Source: Primulina eburnea
Taxonomy: Eukaryota; Streptophyta; Magnoliopsida; Lamiales; Gesneriaceae
Direction: 5' to 3'
Assembly: GCF_022965805.1 (NCBI RefSeq)
Contig: NC_133102.1
Location: forward strand, 7,634,885 to 7,698,884
DNA: 64,000 nucleotides
A program made the translations under genes and the position numbers. Positions within the stretch are counted from its first letter, which is position 1. Each line of letters begins with the position of its first letter. The notes under the pieces are model-generated. The model saw only the letters and a program-made list of their open reading frames with translations. It had not been told where the DNA came from and did not search any database. Below are positions 1 through 11,100 of the stretch, in pieces.

Positions 1-785
1 TACTCAACGACTCAGTAATCAATACATGCATTCAGTATCTAAGCAAATCAATCGATGACTAGCGAATCAGCAGTCATTACATGAAGTGGCTATAAATCAA
101 TAGACTACAATCATAAATCTCATCAATTGCAAATATCAATGCAATAATTGAAAGTATGTGATTTAGGGAGACTCGAGTCAAACCTCACTCGAGTTGTGCA
201 ATCCCAACTCAACATTAATTTATACCTTTCTTTCTGATACTCTGACTCGGTCGCAGTCTCGAACTCAAAGCCTGTCAATACTCAATCTGACAATGACAAT
301 ACCAAGGAGTATACTATCAATACCCGTTCAAACCCATACTGGATATAAACAGAATTCAATCAAATTCTGTTTCAATAACATAATGTCATAATCTCAATAT
401 ATCCAGCGCTACCATATCAGTCAGATATCAATCCCAACATCTCGTACTCGATAACAATTCAATTCTGATATCAATTGATTCCAAAACTATTCCGAAAATC
501 ATAACAATTTCATATGGTATCTGTTTCTCAATCCAGTTTCAGTTATACGATGTCTAACATACCAAGAACATCATATAGGAATCATATCAGATTCTGACGA
601 TACCATAATTTCAAAACATCTCAAAACGTAAAAAAAACTTGCGTCCAGTTGTAGCCTACGTCGATAGGAACTCAGTACCGAAATCGGATTCAAAATCGGA
701 CGGGCGGATTTCTCACAAAAGGCGTAAGGATTTTCTGTGTCAAAGCTTCGACCCCTTTCTCTAATTCTGAGGAATAATTGCAATT

Positions 786-787
<2 letters not shown>

Positions 788-857
<70 letters not shown>
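788..857. repeat. (AT)n microsatellite in LTR
   Basis: About 70 bp of pure AT dinucleotide. It sits where the family B LTRs have a short TATATA tract, about 50 bp downstream (in LTR sense) of the inverted-repeat array. It is probably an expanded TATA-box region. The open frames reading YIYIYI across it are not genes. Confidence 0.95.
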
Positions 858-859
<2 letters not shown>

Positions 860-906
860 CGTAACATGCAACAAAGCAAATGGCACACCCCGCGTGCAAC
901 ACGTCT

Positions 907-1086
907 CGCGCTCGGGCGGTAAGAATGTACCGCTCGGGCGCGGCACTTTCTGCCCGGATGCCTATCTTATTATTCATTGGCGCTTGGGCGGTAAATTTCT
1001 ACCGCTCGGGCGCCGAACCTTCTGTCCAAGAGTTCAACTTATATACCATGGGCGCTCGGGCGGCGAAAAACCACCGCTCGGGCGCC
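907..1086. repeat. Three GC-rich inverted repeats, 72-bp period
   Basis: Units start at 907, 979 and 1051. Each is about 36 bp with arms of the type GCGCTCGGGCGGT and ACCGCTCGGGCGC around a short AT-rich loop, separated by about 36-bp spacers containing TTCTGCCC or TTCTGTCC. The array is in U3, upstream of the AT tract in LTR sense. Confidence 0.9.
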
Positions 1087-1217
1087 ACACTTTCTGCCCA
1101 AGTTTTCCGAATTTTTGTATGTTTCATCCAATCGGGTCTCGGAGTAAACCGTTTATAATTATGTCACCTCAGAATCAATAATATCAGATTAATAAAATGT
1201 GAATCTCGGGCATTACA

Positions 1218-1832
1218 ATTCCCTTCATTAAAAATATCAGATAAATTTTTAGTAGAAAGTGAAGCCCTTTCATATTAGAAATTGTTGTATAATATAGAAC
1301 AATAAAGATTATTTTTTTAAAATCTTTATTTGAATAAAATATCATAATGTTATATTTAAAAACATTTTTTGAGACCCATAAGATATGGGTAATGAGACAG
1401 CCGCCTCACGTGTCTAACCTTAGGTATGAGTCTGCATAGGTGACAGATCGTATGTACACATGACATTTGAAGCCAAGGTTTTCAGATTGAATCTAGCAAA
1501 AATTTTCTCTGCTTGAGTCAGTCTGCAAAGTCTTCTAAATGTTTATATGTCCTAAATGGTTGCACGACCGAAAGTGTAGTGTCTGCAGATGGAGGGTAAC
1601 CGGTTACGTTTGTATAATGAGAAAGCAAAGACAAGAGGACTCGAACACAAGATCTATCAGTAAGTATACATCTACTCTACCAACTCACACATCCCTTGGA
1701 GACATTACCAAATGCAAATTTACATGTTGTCCTTGTGGTTACAGGATACATGAATATGATTGTGATAATTCATTTGTCAATTTAGACCAAATCTTCTGTA
1801 GAGTGATTATCGAATTTTCGATATATTGATAG
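1218..1832. other. Unclassified AT-rich sequence
   Basis: No gene, LTR end or recognised repeat. Short open frames (for example 1539-1829) show no domain I recognise. The last 30 bases (around 'cgaattttcgatatattg') resemble the TATCGAAA-rich DNA at 2965-3305, suggesting that the solo LTR at 1833 was inserted into one sequence. Confidence 0.4.
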
Positions 1833-2964
1833 TGTGAGAACCCGAATTTCTAGCATTTTAGCAGCTATGCAAAACTCCAGCAGAAGTTAATAATTCTAGC
1901 AGATAGAATTCCAGCAGATATAATCCCACAGCAGAAAACGAGATTCCAACAGACAGTTAATGATACAACTCATGACTTGTAACTGAAGCATTTAAAATGG
2001 AATCAAGGCTGTTAAATGCAGATTATGACCATTAATAGGGAGTCTAACAGTCAGATTTTGGCCTATAAATAATACCCTCAAGTCCCTGAATTGGTGTTAC
2101 ACAAATCTTGAGATTATTACTGAAATTTTCTAACTAAGAGAGTGCCTTGTTCGAGCTGTAAAATCCAGTAACGAGAGCAACCAGATTTCCAGTAGACTTC
2201 AACCAAAACTCTAGCAAATTACAGTAAGTGGACTTATGTATAAATATCTTGAAGTCAGTTTGATAACTTATGTTCTAAAGTACAATTTCTATATGTTTGA
2301 TTTCTGATATATGATTTTCGAAGCACTGAAACTCCCTAGTGAACAAATGATAAGAATATATATTCTGAACATCTCTGAATTTTGATTTCTGATTCTGGCA
2401 TCACCCCTTAGAGGAGAGAACATATAGGGGACTGATATCAGTTTATATATGAAATTCACTAACATGCTCAGTGCTTATTAATTCTGATTTCTGTTATGAA
2501 ATCTGTAAATTCTGAATTCTGATTTCTGTTATGAAAATAAGAGTTTTCTATATATTCTTGTATTACTGTTTCTGTTGAAAACGATTTAAAAAACTGAGAG
2601 TTATTTTCGCCCCTGCTTACTGGGTGACAACCATATCACTCACCCATCAAAGCCATCTCAGATAAGAAAGAGGAAGAAAAGTTAGAAGAAGAAGAGCAGG
2701 TTCAATTCTGAGGCTGGTGAAGAAGACCGTTGTTTAACAGTTCTAGTTTATGTTTATTCAGCTGCATTTGTTAAGACTTTATATGTGGTTTTACATTTCC
2801 GCTGTAAAACATTTGGCATTGAGTTTGTATCAGACATTGAAATAGTCAATATTTATGAATAAAAAGACTGGTTTCTGAATTCTGTACTTCTGAGGTTTGC
2901 TGTTTTCGAATGTAAATTTGAGAGCAACGCCGGTGTCAACCAACCCCCATCCCGGGGCGTGACA
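1833..2964 (+). mobile_element. Solo LTR, TGTGAGAACCC...GGGGCGTGACA type
   Basis: It begins TGTGAGAACCCG and ends CCCGGGGCGTGACA, like the LTR at 17582-18838. The two also share an internal block around 'ccccttagagga' followed by 'gactgatatcagt' here and 'gactgacgtcagt' there. No primer-binding site follows 2964, so this is a solo LTR. Flanking pentamers are GATAG and TACAG, which agree at only three of five positions, so the target-site duplication is weak. Orientation is taken from the 17582 copy, which is followed by a PBS on the plus strand. Confidence 0.65.
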
Positions 2965-3456
2965 TACAGTATTGTACAGAGAATACCAAATTTATCGAAA
3001 TATTTGGTATATTATGATATCGATACCAAAATTTTCGATATGATATCAGTATAAAAATTTAAAATTTCGATACATACCCAAATATCGAAATAATATATAA
3101 TAAAGCTAATTTTTTAAAAAAATATAATATATTTTTCGTTATAAAACGATATATACTGATAGCATACCGAAATCTCAGTATACCGCAATATCTCGGTATA
3201 ATCGGTATGCTAATTATACATATCGAAAATTTCAATACACCGAGTTATCGATATAAATATTTATACAATGTAGATTTTTCGATACGGTACAATATACCAC
3301 CCTTAATCATGTATATGTGAATCAGGTTGCAGAAATTATATATATAAAAAAAAAAGTATTCAATTCTACCATTTGCCGAACTTTAAAGATGATCCGGATT
3401 TTTTTTTTTTTTTGTATCTCGGGGAGGCCGTTTATCACAGTTACAAGGATTGAATA
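2965..3456. other. AT-rich sequence with repeated TATCGAAA/CGGTATA motifs
   Basis: 2965-3305 is dense in short partly inverted motifs (TTTCGATAT, TATCGAAAT, CGGTATAC). It may be a degenerate inverted-repeat element. 3306-3456 has poly-A and poly-T runs and no gene. The Tekay 5' LTR begins directly after GAATA at 3452-3456. Confidence 0.35.
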
Positions 3457-5364
3457 TGTAATGCCTGGAAAATTAATCTCGTTAATCTGTAATTATTGAT
3501 TTATAATTTGATATGATTACGAAAGGATTAATCTGGACACGAAATACAAGTACGTGTGAAAAGTGTGTGGTTATGTGCGAAGGATTCACGCACATGCGCG
3601 AGCCAAGGCGCGCACTTGCGCGGACCAGGCAGTAGGCTTCGCGCATATGCGCGGCGTGACTGCGCGCATATGCGCGAAGGAGGCAGTAGGGTGCCTCGAG
3701 ATGAAATTCCCCTCGCGCACATGCGCCGATTGATGCGCGCATATGCGCGAGGCGATGGAAGCAGCACGCGCTGAGACACTAGTCTCGCGCATATGCGCGA
3801 AGACATGCGCGCATTGCACGAGAAGATTTGGGCAAATTCTTGAGATGCCACGTATCATGTGCATGCGAGATATATATATACATATAGAATTTGCTCAGAG
3901 AAAAGAAGTGGAAGCCGAGGAAAGTTTCGTTCTTGTGGATTCGAAATTCTACCGTGCAATATCCGTCTGTCCAAATCATAATCCGACTTCGGTACGATAA
4001 TCCTATCGACGTAGGCTACAACTTGACATAAGTTTTGCTACGTTTTGACATGTTTTGAAATTATGCTATTGTCAGAATTGAATAGGATTCAGATATGATG
4101 TTCTTGATATGTTAGACATCGTAGAATCGAAGTCAGATTAAGAAATAGACTGATTATGAAATTGTTATGATTTTCTGATTATAATCAGTTAATACCGGAC
4201 AGATTTGGATTATGGATTGATCATAGATTGTATTGGATATGGGTTATAGATTGTAACTATTATCTGGTGAATTGGTATAGACGGGGATATTGGAATTGTA
4301 CCGTTATACTGTTGATTTTGAATTAAATCCAGATTGATCAGATTATTATGGAATTGAATGGTATATTGACATGAGATTATTGATATTGTCAGTACCAAAC
4401 AGATTGTGAGTTCAGGACTTCGACTGAGCCAGAAACCGACGAAAGAAAGGTATAAGTCAATGTGGTATTGGGATATGGACTTGAGTCGGTTTGGACTTGG
4501 GTTTCCCTAAATCACATACTTTACTTTATTGCATTGATATTTGCATTGAATTGATGATATACTTGTTCTCTTGATTTTAGATGACAGGTAGTAGACGATT
4601 TATCTTGTGACAGAAGTGCCGGATAGTGGTGGTATCGCCACGGCACATTGCACGATGTCTCAAGATAGGTTATTAAAGATAGAACTGCAGTCCATGACGG
4701 ATAGGTCAGGACACCGGATGTTTGGTTATATCGAGTAATAGGAAATGGGAATTCGTCTATTACGGAATTCGATATAGGAATACCAGGATATTGGTTATAT
4801 CGAGTAATAGGAATACGGTTCCTTCTATTACGGAATTCGATATAGGAATACCATATCTGGAAACCGGGATCCCTAGACTAGGATTGAGTCTAGTCTTAAA
4901 TGATGTAGCTACGAGTATCGTTGATTCTTGTTTATGTTTCGGATTATGATACATATTCATGTTACATGATTACATGCTTTATATTTGTTTATATGATTGC
5001 ATGTTTCATTGATTTATACTGGGAGTATATTTTCACCGGTTTATCCGGCTGTTGTCTTGTCTGTATGTGTACATGACAACAGGTGGGACAGGATCAGGGT
5101 CCAGGAGATGAGGAGAGATCGTGATTAGAGTGGAGGCTCCGGACTTGGATTAGATATAGGGTTGAACACTTGACATTAGTTGTTAAACCTTAGTTTATTT
5201 TGAATGCATGCAGTACAGGACTTGTATTGTATTTTATACTGATATGTATATGAGTTTGATGTCACTACGTTCCGCATTTAAAAAAAAAAAATTTAGACCC
5301 TGTTTTAATTGATTAATTAGTCCCAATTATGATTGAGAACTTGATTAGCGTCCGGGTCCCCACA
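3457..5364 (+). repeat. 5' LTR of Tekay family A (1908 bp)
   Basis: Starts TGTAATGCCTGG and ends GGGTCCCCACA, directly followed by ACAGG and the PBS. The start matches the 3' LTR at 10163. A TATATATA tract at 3870-3886 is the likely core promoter, 47 bp downstream of the inverted-repeat array. Confidence 0.93.
3587..3823. repeat. Array of CGCGCATATGCGCG inverted repeats in U3
   Basis: Four units, each made of two CGCGCATATGCGCG-like palindromes about 22-24 bp apart. First arms start at 3587, 3640, 3714 and 3786 (spacing 53, 74, 72); second arms of the last three start at 3663, 3736 and 3808 (spacing 73, 72). GGCAGTAGG lies in two of the spacers. The Arg- and Cys-rich open frames across it are artefacts of the repeat. 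Confidence 0.93.
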
Positions 5365-5369
5365 ACAGG

Positions 5370-5382
5370 TGGTATCAGAGCC
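5370..5382 (+). promoter_or_regulatory. Primer-binding site, initiator tRNA-Met type
   Basis: TGGTATCAGAGCC five bases after the 5' LTR. It is complementary to the 3' end of plant initiator tRNA-Met, the usual minus-strand primer of Tekay and many copia elements. Confidence 0.92.
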
Positions 5383-5596
5383 ATAGATCCTTGAGATTGA
5401 GATAGGAGATAGTGAGCGGGGTAGAATGTGTTTTCTTTCCTGCTTTTGATTGCTAGCATGATTCATGTTTTAATATATGCTACCTGAATTATCTGATATG
5501 GTATTGTATATTATTGGAATGGATCAGCTGTAAGATGATCCGAGGAGGCTTGAAACAGGATTTTGTTGGAATTGCTAACCCTTTTGGTTATCAGAT

Positions 5597-8107
5597 ATGC
5601 CTCCGAGGAGAATGCCAGAACAGGGGAGTACCTCGAATCCTCCCATGGATGTGACACCTACAGCAATGGAGAAATTGCTGAAAAGGTTTCAGTCATTTCA
5701 TCCATCGACTTTGAAAGGAACGGAGAACTCCGTGGAATGTGAAAGTTGGTTGGACGACATTGAATCACTGTTTGAATCTTTGGAGTATACTGAGGAAAAG
5801 AGGGCGAAACTGATAATACACCAGTTGCATGACGTTGCTAAACACTGGTGGATCACGACTAGAAGGGCATTGGAACAGAGAGGTACGGCCATTACCTGGA
5901 ATGTGTTTAAGACTGAATTCTATCTACGGTTCTTCCCAGTTTCTTATAGGAAGGACAAGGGAGCCGAGTTTGCAAACCTGAAACAAGGCCAGTTGAACAT
6001 TGAGGATTATGTGGCTAAGTTTTCTACTCTGCTCCGATTTGCCCCTCATGTGGCAGGAAGTGATGAGGCCGTTGCAGACCAGTTCATAAATGGTCTAAAT
6101 CCTGAAATTTTTACTCTGGTGAATACAGGGAGGCCCAACAACTTCACCGATGCCCTAAACAGAGCCAAGGGAGCCGAGGCAGGCCTGATGAGGCAGAGAG
6201 AGGCTTCGTTTGTGCTTCCAGCACCGGGACCACAACCATCTCCTCGATTTGAAGGTGGCAGCAGCAGTAGTACCGGGAAGAAGGATTTCTTGAAGGCTAG
6301 AGGAAAGCAATTCAAGAAATCAGGGACTACCTCGTCCAGTTCGAGTGGCTCTAGACAGACCGGGCAGAGCCAGAGCTATGCAGAACCGTACTGTGGTACT
6401 TGTGGAGGGAGACATTCCACAGATCAGTGCCGAGGAGTAGTTGGCAGCTGTCGTATCTGTAGACAGCAGGGACACTTTGCCCGAGTGTGTCCACAGCGAA
6501 ATGCCCAGGGATCACAGGCAGCTGAGTCATCTGGATCAGTGGCTCAGGCAGGTAGACGACCATCTGCCGTTCATTCCTTCCAGCCAGCACCGCCTACTCA
6601 GTCACAGCAGAGGCCGGGAGGTAGCCAGACATTGAGCCAGCCTCCGAGACAGCAGGCCAGAGTTTTTGCTTTGACCGAGGAGCAGGCACAGGATGCCCCT
6701 GATGATGTAGTTGCAGGTAACTGTTTTATTTCTGGTTATCCTGCTTATGTATTGATTGATACTGGTGCATCACATACTTTTATGTCTGAGCGATTTGCTT
6801 TAATGCATTCATTGCCTGTTGAGTCCTTAGCTACTGTAGTATCTGTCACGTCTCCGTTAGGAACATGTTTGATATCTGTGAAATCTGTGAAATCGTGTAT
6901 ACTGCAGTACGACGGGCATACGATTGATTTAGACTGTATTGTGCTTGGTTTATCTGATTTTGATTGCATTATCGGTATCAATATGTTGACCAAGTACCGA
7001 GCTACAGTCGATTGTTTCCACAAGATAGTTCGATTCAGACCTGAGATGACTAAGGAGTGGAAATTTTATGGTAAGGGTTCTAGAGCTAGAATTCCTTTGA
7101 TATCTGCAATAAATATGACTCGATTATTGCAGAAGGGAGCGGATGGATTCCTGGTATATTCAGTTGATTTACTGAAGACGAGCCCATCATTGGCGGATTT
7201 GCCAGTGGTGTGTGAGTTTGCTGATGTCTTTCCAGATGAGATTCCTGGATTGCCTCCGATTCGACAGATAGACTTCAGCAGTGAGTTAATGCCAGGAACA
7301 GTCCCGATTTCGAGAGCTCCATACCGGATGGCACCAATCGAATTGAAAGAATTTAAGGAACAGTTGGAGGATTTACTGGCCAAGGGATATAATAGACATA
7401 GTGTATCTCCTTGGGGTGCTCCAGTACTGTTCGTGAGAAAGAAAGATGGGTCGATGAGACTTTGTATCGACTACCGGCAGCTGAACAAGGCAACGGTAAA
7501 GAATAAATACCCCTTGCCTCGTATTGATGATTTGTTTGATCAGTTGCAAGGTTCATCTGTGTATTCCAAGATCGATCTGAGATCTGGATACCATCAACTG
7601 AGAGTCAGGGACTCTGATATCTCCAAGACAGCATTCAGAACAAGGTATGGACATTATGAGTTTATTGTCATGCCTTTTGGTTTGACGAATGCACCGACGG
7701 TATTTATGGGATTGATGAACCGTGTCTTTCAGAAATATTTGGATGATTTCGTTATCATATTCATTGATGATATATTAATATATTCAAAGAATATGATTGA
7801 ACATGCTAATCATCTGAGGACTGTGTTAAGAATTTTGAGGGCAGAGAAACTGTATGCTAAGTTGTCGAAATGCGAGTTCTGGTTGAAACAGGTGGTATTT
7901 CTGGGGCATATTATATCGGGAGACGGTAAATCAGTTGATCCCAGTAAGGTTGAGGCAGTGATTTCGTGGCCGAGACCGACATCTGTACCAGAGATACGCA
8001 GCTTTATGGGTTTGGCAGGATATTATCGCCGATTCATTAAAGATTTTTCGAGTATTGCCAAACCGATTACACAGTTGACTCAGAAGAATGCTGACCAGTT
8101 TTCTTGA
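5597..8107 (+). CDS. Gag-protease-reverse transcriptase of Tekay family A (5' part of a broken polyprotein)
   Basis: 836 codons from ATG in 'tcagatatgcc'. Gag capsid domain (retrotrans_gag type) at about residues 40-200, then a Ser-rich linker. Two zinc knuckles follow: [13 protein letters not shown] at 266-278 and [14 protein letters not shown] at 285-298. The aspartic protease has DTGAS at 388-392, and RT has FIDD at 722-725, so both catalytic motifs are intact. The reading frame ends just after RT in KNADQFS. The minus-strand copy of family B continues there into RNase H, and this copy has a net 26-nt loss near 8092-8094 that shifts the frame. Product: virus-like particle proteins and replication enzymes of the element. 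Confidence 0.93.
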   Translation: MPPRRMPEQGSTSNPPMDVTPTAMEKLLKRFQSFHPSTLKGTENSVECESWLDDIESLFESLEYTEEKRAKLIIHQLHDVAKHWWITTRRALEQRGTAITWNVFKTEFYLRFFPVSYRKDKGAEFANLKQGQLNIEDYVAKFSTLLRFAPHVAGSDEAVADQFINGLNPEIFTLVNTGRPNNFTDALNRAKGAEAGLMRQREASFVLPAPGPQPSPRFEGGSSSSTGKKDFLKARGKQFKKSGTTSSSSSGSRQTGQSQSYAEPYCGTCGGRHSTDQCRGVVGSCRICRQQGHFARVCPQRNAQGSQAAESSGSVAQAGRRPSAVHSFQPAPPTQSQQRPGGSQTLSQPPRQQARVFALTEEQAQDAPDDVVAGNCFISGYPAYVLIDTGASHTFMSERFALMHSLPVESLATVVSVTSPLGTCLISVKSVKSCILQYDGHTIDLDCIVLGLSDFDCIIGINMLTKYRATVDCFHKIVRFRPEMTKEWKFYGKGSRARIPLISAINMTRLLQKGADGFLVYSVDLLKTSPSLADLPVVCEFADVFPDEIPGLPPIRQIDFSSELMPGTVPISRAPYRMAPIELKEFKEQLEDLLAKGYNRHSVSPWGAPVLFVRKKDGSMRLCIDYRQLNKATVKNKYPLPRIDDLFDQLQGSSVYSKIDLRSGYHQLRVRDSDISKTAFRTRYGHYEFIVMPFGLTNAPTVFMGLMNRVFQKYLDDFVIIFIDDILIYSKNMIEHANHLRTVLRILRAEKLYAKLSKCEFWLKQVVFLGHIISGDGKSVDPSKVEAVISWPRPTSVPEIRSFMGLAGYYRRFIKDFSSIAKPITQLTQKNADQFS

Positions 8108-10064
8108 GTTAAAGAAGAAATTGACCAGTGCGCCTGTGTTGACGATTCCTTCAGGTACTGGTGATTTTGTGGTTTATTGTGATGCATCTCATAGAGGACT
8201 GGGATGTATACTGATGCAGCGAGGGCATGTCATTGCCTATGCCTCGAGACAATTGAAACCACATGAGACCCGTTACCCAATTCATGATCTTGAATTGGCA
8301 GCCATAGTCTTTGCATTGAAGATATGGCGACATTACCTCTACGGTGAGAAATTTGAAATATATTCTGATCACAAGAGCTTGAAATATCTGTTTTCGCAAT
8401 CAGAGCTGAATATGAGACAGCGGAGATGGCTGGATTTACTGAAAGACTTTGATTGTGAAATCAAATATTATCCAGAGAAATCCAATGCAGCAGCAGATGC
8501 GCTGAGTCGAAAGGTATGTGCACTATCCTTATCGACGATAGGTGTCTCGAATTTGATAGAAGACTGCTGTTTGTCTGGATTAATATTTGAGACAGATCGT
8601 CAGCCTCTGAGATTGTGTGCTGTTCGAGCTGAACCAGAGCTGCTTTTGAAAATTAAAACAGCTCAGAAAATTGATCAGAATGTACAGAATTCGATTGCGA
8701 TGGTCAGAACTGGACATCAATCGGAATATCAGGTTCGTGACAATGTCTTGTATGTGAATAATCGTATTGTTGTGCCGAATGTGTCAGATTTGAGACAGCA
8801 AATACTGTCAGAAGCGCACAATAGTCATTTTAGCATTCATCCTGGTGGCAAGAAAATGTATAATGATTTAAAGACACAGTATTGGTGGAAACAAATGAAA
8901 TCTGATGTGACTGAATTTGTAACCAAGTGTCTGAATTGTCAACAGGTGAAAGCTGAAAGAAAGAAACCAGGAGGATTGTTACAGAGTTTGTCCATTCCTG
9001 AATGGAAATGGGATCACATTTCCATGGATTTTGTGACGCAGTTACCGAGATCCTCCCGAGGTTGTGATGCGATTTTGGTCGTGATTGATCGATTGACCAA
9101 ATCTGCTTGTTTTATTCCATACAAAATGACCTACAGGTATGACCAGATGGCCGATATCTATGTCCGAGAAGTGATTAGAATGCATGGAGTGCCGAAGTCG
9201 ATTGTTTCAGACCGTGATCCTCGGTTCACTTCGCACTTCTGGCAGAGTTTGCAGCAAGCTCTGGGTACAAAGCTACATTTAAGTACCGCTTATCATCCAC
9301 AGACTGATGGACAGTCAGAGCGTACGATTCAGACATTGGAAGATATGCTGAGAGCTGTAGTGCTTGATTTTAGCACTGGATGGCAAGATGCATTGCCACT
9401 TTGTGAGTTTTCGTACAACAACAGCTATCAAAAGAGTATTGAGATGGCACCATTTGAGGCGTTGTATGAAAAGAAATGTCGATCCCCTCTGTATTGGGAT
9501 GATATCTCTGAAGTTCCTGAGATTGGACCTGACATGATCAGAGATATGACATATAAAGTGAAGCTAATTCAGAAGAAAATGAAGGCAGCTCAGGACAGAC
9601 AAGCCAAATATGCCAACCTCAGACGACGACCGTTGGTATTTGAGGCTGGAGACCGAGTATTCTTGAAAATTTCACCTTTCAGAGGAGTTGTCAGATTTGT
9701 CAAGAAAGGGAAATTGTCTCCACGATATGTTGGTCCATATGAGATCCTTGAGAAGATAGGAGATCGTGCCTATCGACTCGCCTTACCGCCTTCATTATCT
9801 GGTATACATGATGTTTTTCATGTATCAATGCTGCGGAAATATCTCCCTGATGATTCGCACGTGATTCAACCAGACGAGGCAGAACTTGATGAAAATCTGA
9901 GTTATATTGAAAAGCCGATCCGGATTATCGATCGTAAAGAAAAACAACTCAGAACAAAGATGATTCCTTTGGTGAAAGTTCAATGGACTCGTCATGGCAC
10001 TGAAGAAGTTACATGGGAGACTGAATCTGATATGAGACAGGAATTCCCAGCATTATTTCACTAA
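8088..10064 (+). CDS. RNase H-integrase-chromodomain of Tekay family A (3' part of a broken polyprotein)
   Basis: 658 codons, out of frame with the preceding ORF. The first few codons are not a real start; homology begins at SFLELKK. RNase H has D32, E69 and D94. The integrase zinc domain has His at about 244-251 and CLNC at 281-284. The catalytic triad is D314, D375 and E411 (a D-35-E arrangement). The last ~65 residues, with [16 protein letters not shown], resemble the chromodomain of chromoviral integrases, which in known families targets integration to modified chromatin. The stop codon lies about 85 bp before the PPT. Confidence 0.92.
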   Translation: MLTSFLELKKKLTSAPVLTIPSGTGDFVVYCDASHRGLGCILMQRGHVIAYASRQLKPHETRYPIHDLELAAIVFALKIWRHYLYGEKFEIYSDHKSLKYLFSQSELNMRQRRWLDLLKDFDCEIKYYPEKSNAAADALSRKVCALSLSTIGVSNLIEDCCLSGLIFETDRQPLRLCAVRAEPELLLKIKTAQKIDQNVQNSIAMVRTGHQSEYQVRDNVLYVNNRIVVPNVSDLRQQILSEAHNSHFSIHPGGKKMYNDLKTQYWWKQMKSDVTEFVTKCLNCQQVKAERKKPGGLLQSLSIPEWKWDHISMDFVTQLPRSSRGCDAILVVIDRLTKSACFIPYKMTYRYDQMADIYVREVIRMHGVPKSIVSDRDPRFTSHFWQSLQQALGTKLHLSTAYHPQTDGQSERTIQTLEDMLRAVVLDFSTGWQDALPLCEFSYNNSYQKSIEMAPFEALYEKKCRSPLYWDDISEVPEIGPDMIRDMTYKVKLIQKKMKAAQDRQAKYANLRRRPLVFEAGDRVFLKISPFRGVVRFVKKGKLSPRYVGPYEILEKIGDRAYRLALPPSLSGIHDVFHVSMLRKYLPDDSHVIQPDEAELDENLSYIEKPIRIIDRKEKQLRTKMIPLVKVQWTRHGTEEVTWETESDMRQEFPALFH

Positions 10065-10149
10065 TGTAAATATGTACTAGTTTGTGATTACATTCCTTCT
10101 TAATGATATGATTTGATTATCGATGATTTCGAGGACGAAATCGTATCTT

Positions 10150-10162
10150 AGAGGGGGAGAAA
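10150..10162 (+). promoter_or_regulatory. Polypurine tract
   Basis: AGAGGGGGAGAAA directly before the TGTAATG of the 3' LTR; the plus-strand primer site of the element. Confidence 0.9.
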
Positions 10163-11000
10163 TGTAATGCCTGGAAAATTAATCCCGTTAATCTGTAATT
10201 ATTGATTTATAATTTGATATGATTACAAAAGGATTAATCTGGACACGAAATACAAGTACGTGTGAAAAGTGTGTGGTTATGTGCGAAGGATTCACGCACA
10301 TGCGCGAGCCAAGGCGTGCACTTGCGCGGACCAGGCAGTAGGCTTCGCGCATATGCGCGGCGTGACTGCGCGCATATGCGCGAAGGAGGCAGTAGGGTGC
10401 CTCGAGATGAAATTCCCCTCGCGCACATGCGCCGATTGATGCGCGCATATGCGCGAGGCGATGGAAGCAGCACGCGCTGAGACACTAGTCTCGCGCATAT
10501 GCGCGAAGACATGCGCGCATATGCGCGAGAAGATTTGGGCAAATTCTTGAGATGCCACGTATCATGTGCATGCGAGATATATATATAAATATATATACAT
10601 ATAGAATTTGCTCAGAGAAAAGAAGTGGAAGCCGAGGAAAGTTTCGTTCTTGTGGATTCGAAATTCTACCGTGCAATATCCGTCTGTCCAAATCATAATC
10701 CGACTTCGGTACGATAATCCTATCGACGTAGGCTACAACTTGACATAAGTTTTGCTACGTTTTGACATGTTTTGAAATTATGCTATTGTCAGAATTGAAT
10801 AGAATTCAGATATGATGTTCTTGATATGTTAGACATCGTAGAATCGAAGTCAGATTAAGAAATAGACTGATTATGAAATTGTTATGATTTTCTGATTATA
10901 ATCAGTTAATACCGGACAGATTTGGATTATGGATTGATCATAGATTGTATTGGATATGGGTTATAGATTGTAACTATTATCTGGTGAATTGGTATAGACG
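10163..11000 (+). repeat. 3' LTR of Tekay family A, truncated by gap
   Basis: 838 bp matching 3457-4280 of the 5' LTR with few differences: a C for T near the start, G/A changes, and a longer TA tract near 10580. The inverted-repeat array recurs at 10293-10528 with unit starts at 10293, 10346, 10420 and 10492. The last arm is a perfect CGCGCATATGCGCG here, whereas it is degenerate in the 5' LTR. About 1.07 kb of LTR is missing at the N run. Confidence 0.93.
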
Positions 11001-11100
11001 NNNNNNNNNNNNNNNNNNNNNNNNNNNNNNNNNNNNNNNNNNNNNNNNNNNNNNNNNNNNNNNNNNNNNNNNNNNNNNNNNNNNNNNNNNNNNNNNNNNN
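11001..11100. other. Assembly gap (100 N)
   Basis: Exactly 100 Ns, the usual placeholder for a gap of unknown size. It begins inside the 3' LTR. The sequence after it does not continue the LTR, so at least ~1.07 kb is missing and the right flank may not be truly adjacent. Confidence 0.99.

Larger units (their letters stand above)
1..1217 (-). mobile_element. Tekay-type LTR fragment, truncated by window start
   Basis: This sequence aligns by eye with the LTRs of the family B Tekay element at 54435-56285 and 61129-62977, including the block 'gtatgtgatttaggga' near 154, an AT tract and three GC-rich inverted repeats. It ends in 'cgggcattaca' at 1217, the reverse complement of the LTR start TGTAATGCCCG. 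No polypurine tract follows (1218 reads 'attccc'), so it is either a solo LTR or a truncated element. The other end lies outside the window. It is clearly diverged from family B. Confidence 0.8.
3457..11000 (+). mobile_element. Tekay/Del-type chromovirus (family A), 3' end lost in gap
   Basis: Ty3/gypsy element in the order 5' LTR, iMet-type PBS, gag-protease-RT ORF, RNase H-integrase-chromodomain ORF, PPT, partial 3' LTR. Integrase follows RT (Ty3 order), and the C-terminal chromodomain-like tail plus a 1.9-kb LTR fit Tekay/Del chromoviruses. The polyprotein is broken by one frameshift near 8092. The 3' LTR stops at an N run, so no target-site duplication can be checked; the 5' candidate is GAATA at 3452-3456. 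The LTRs are close to identical where both exist, so the insertion looks recent. Confidence 0.93.

Noticed and set aside
690..977. Open frames encoding YIYIYI repeats (also 45713-46021)
   Set aside because: They are translations of AT microsatellites on both strands.
1635..1660. tRNA- or SINE-like box (GAGGACTCGAACAC)
   Set aside because: No matching A box, cloverleaf or poly-A tail; the resemblance to a B box is too weak.
3482..3864. Several overlapping Arg/Cys/Ala-rich open frames (also 10188-10558)
   Set aside because: Shadows of the GC-rich palindrome array in the Tekay LTR; the same frames occur in both LTRs and on both strands.
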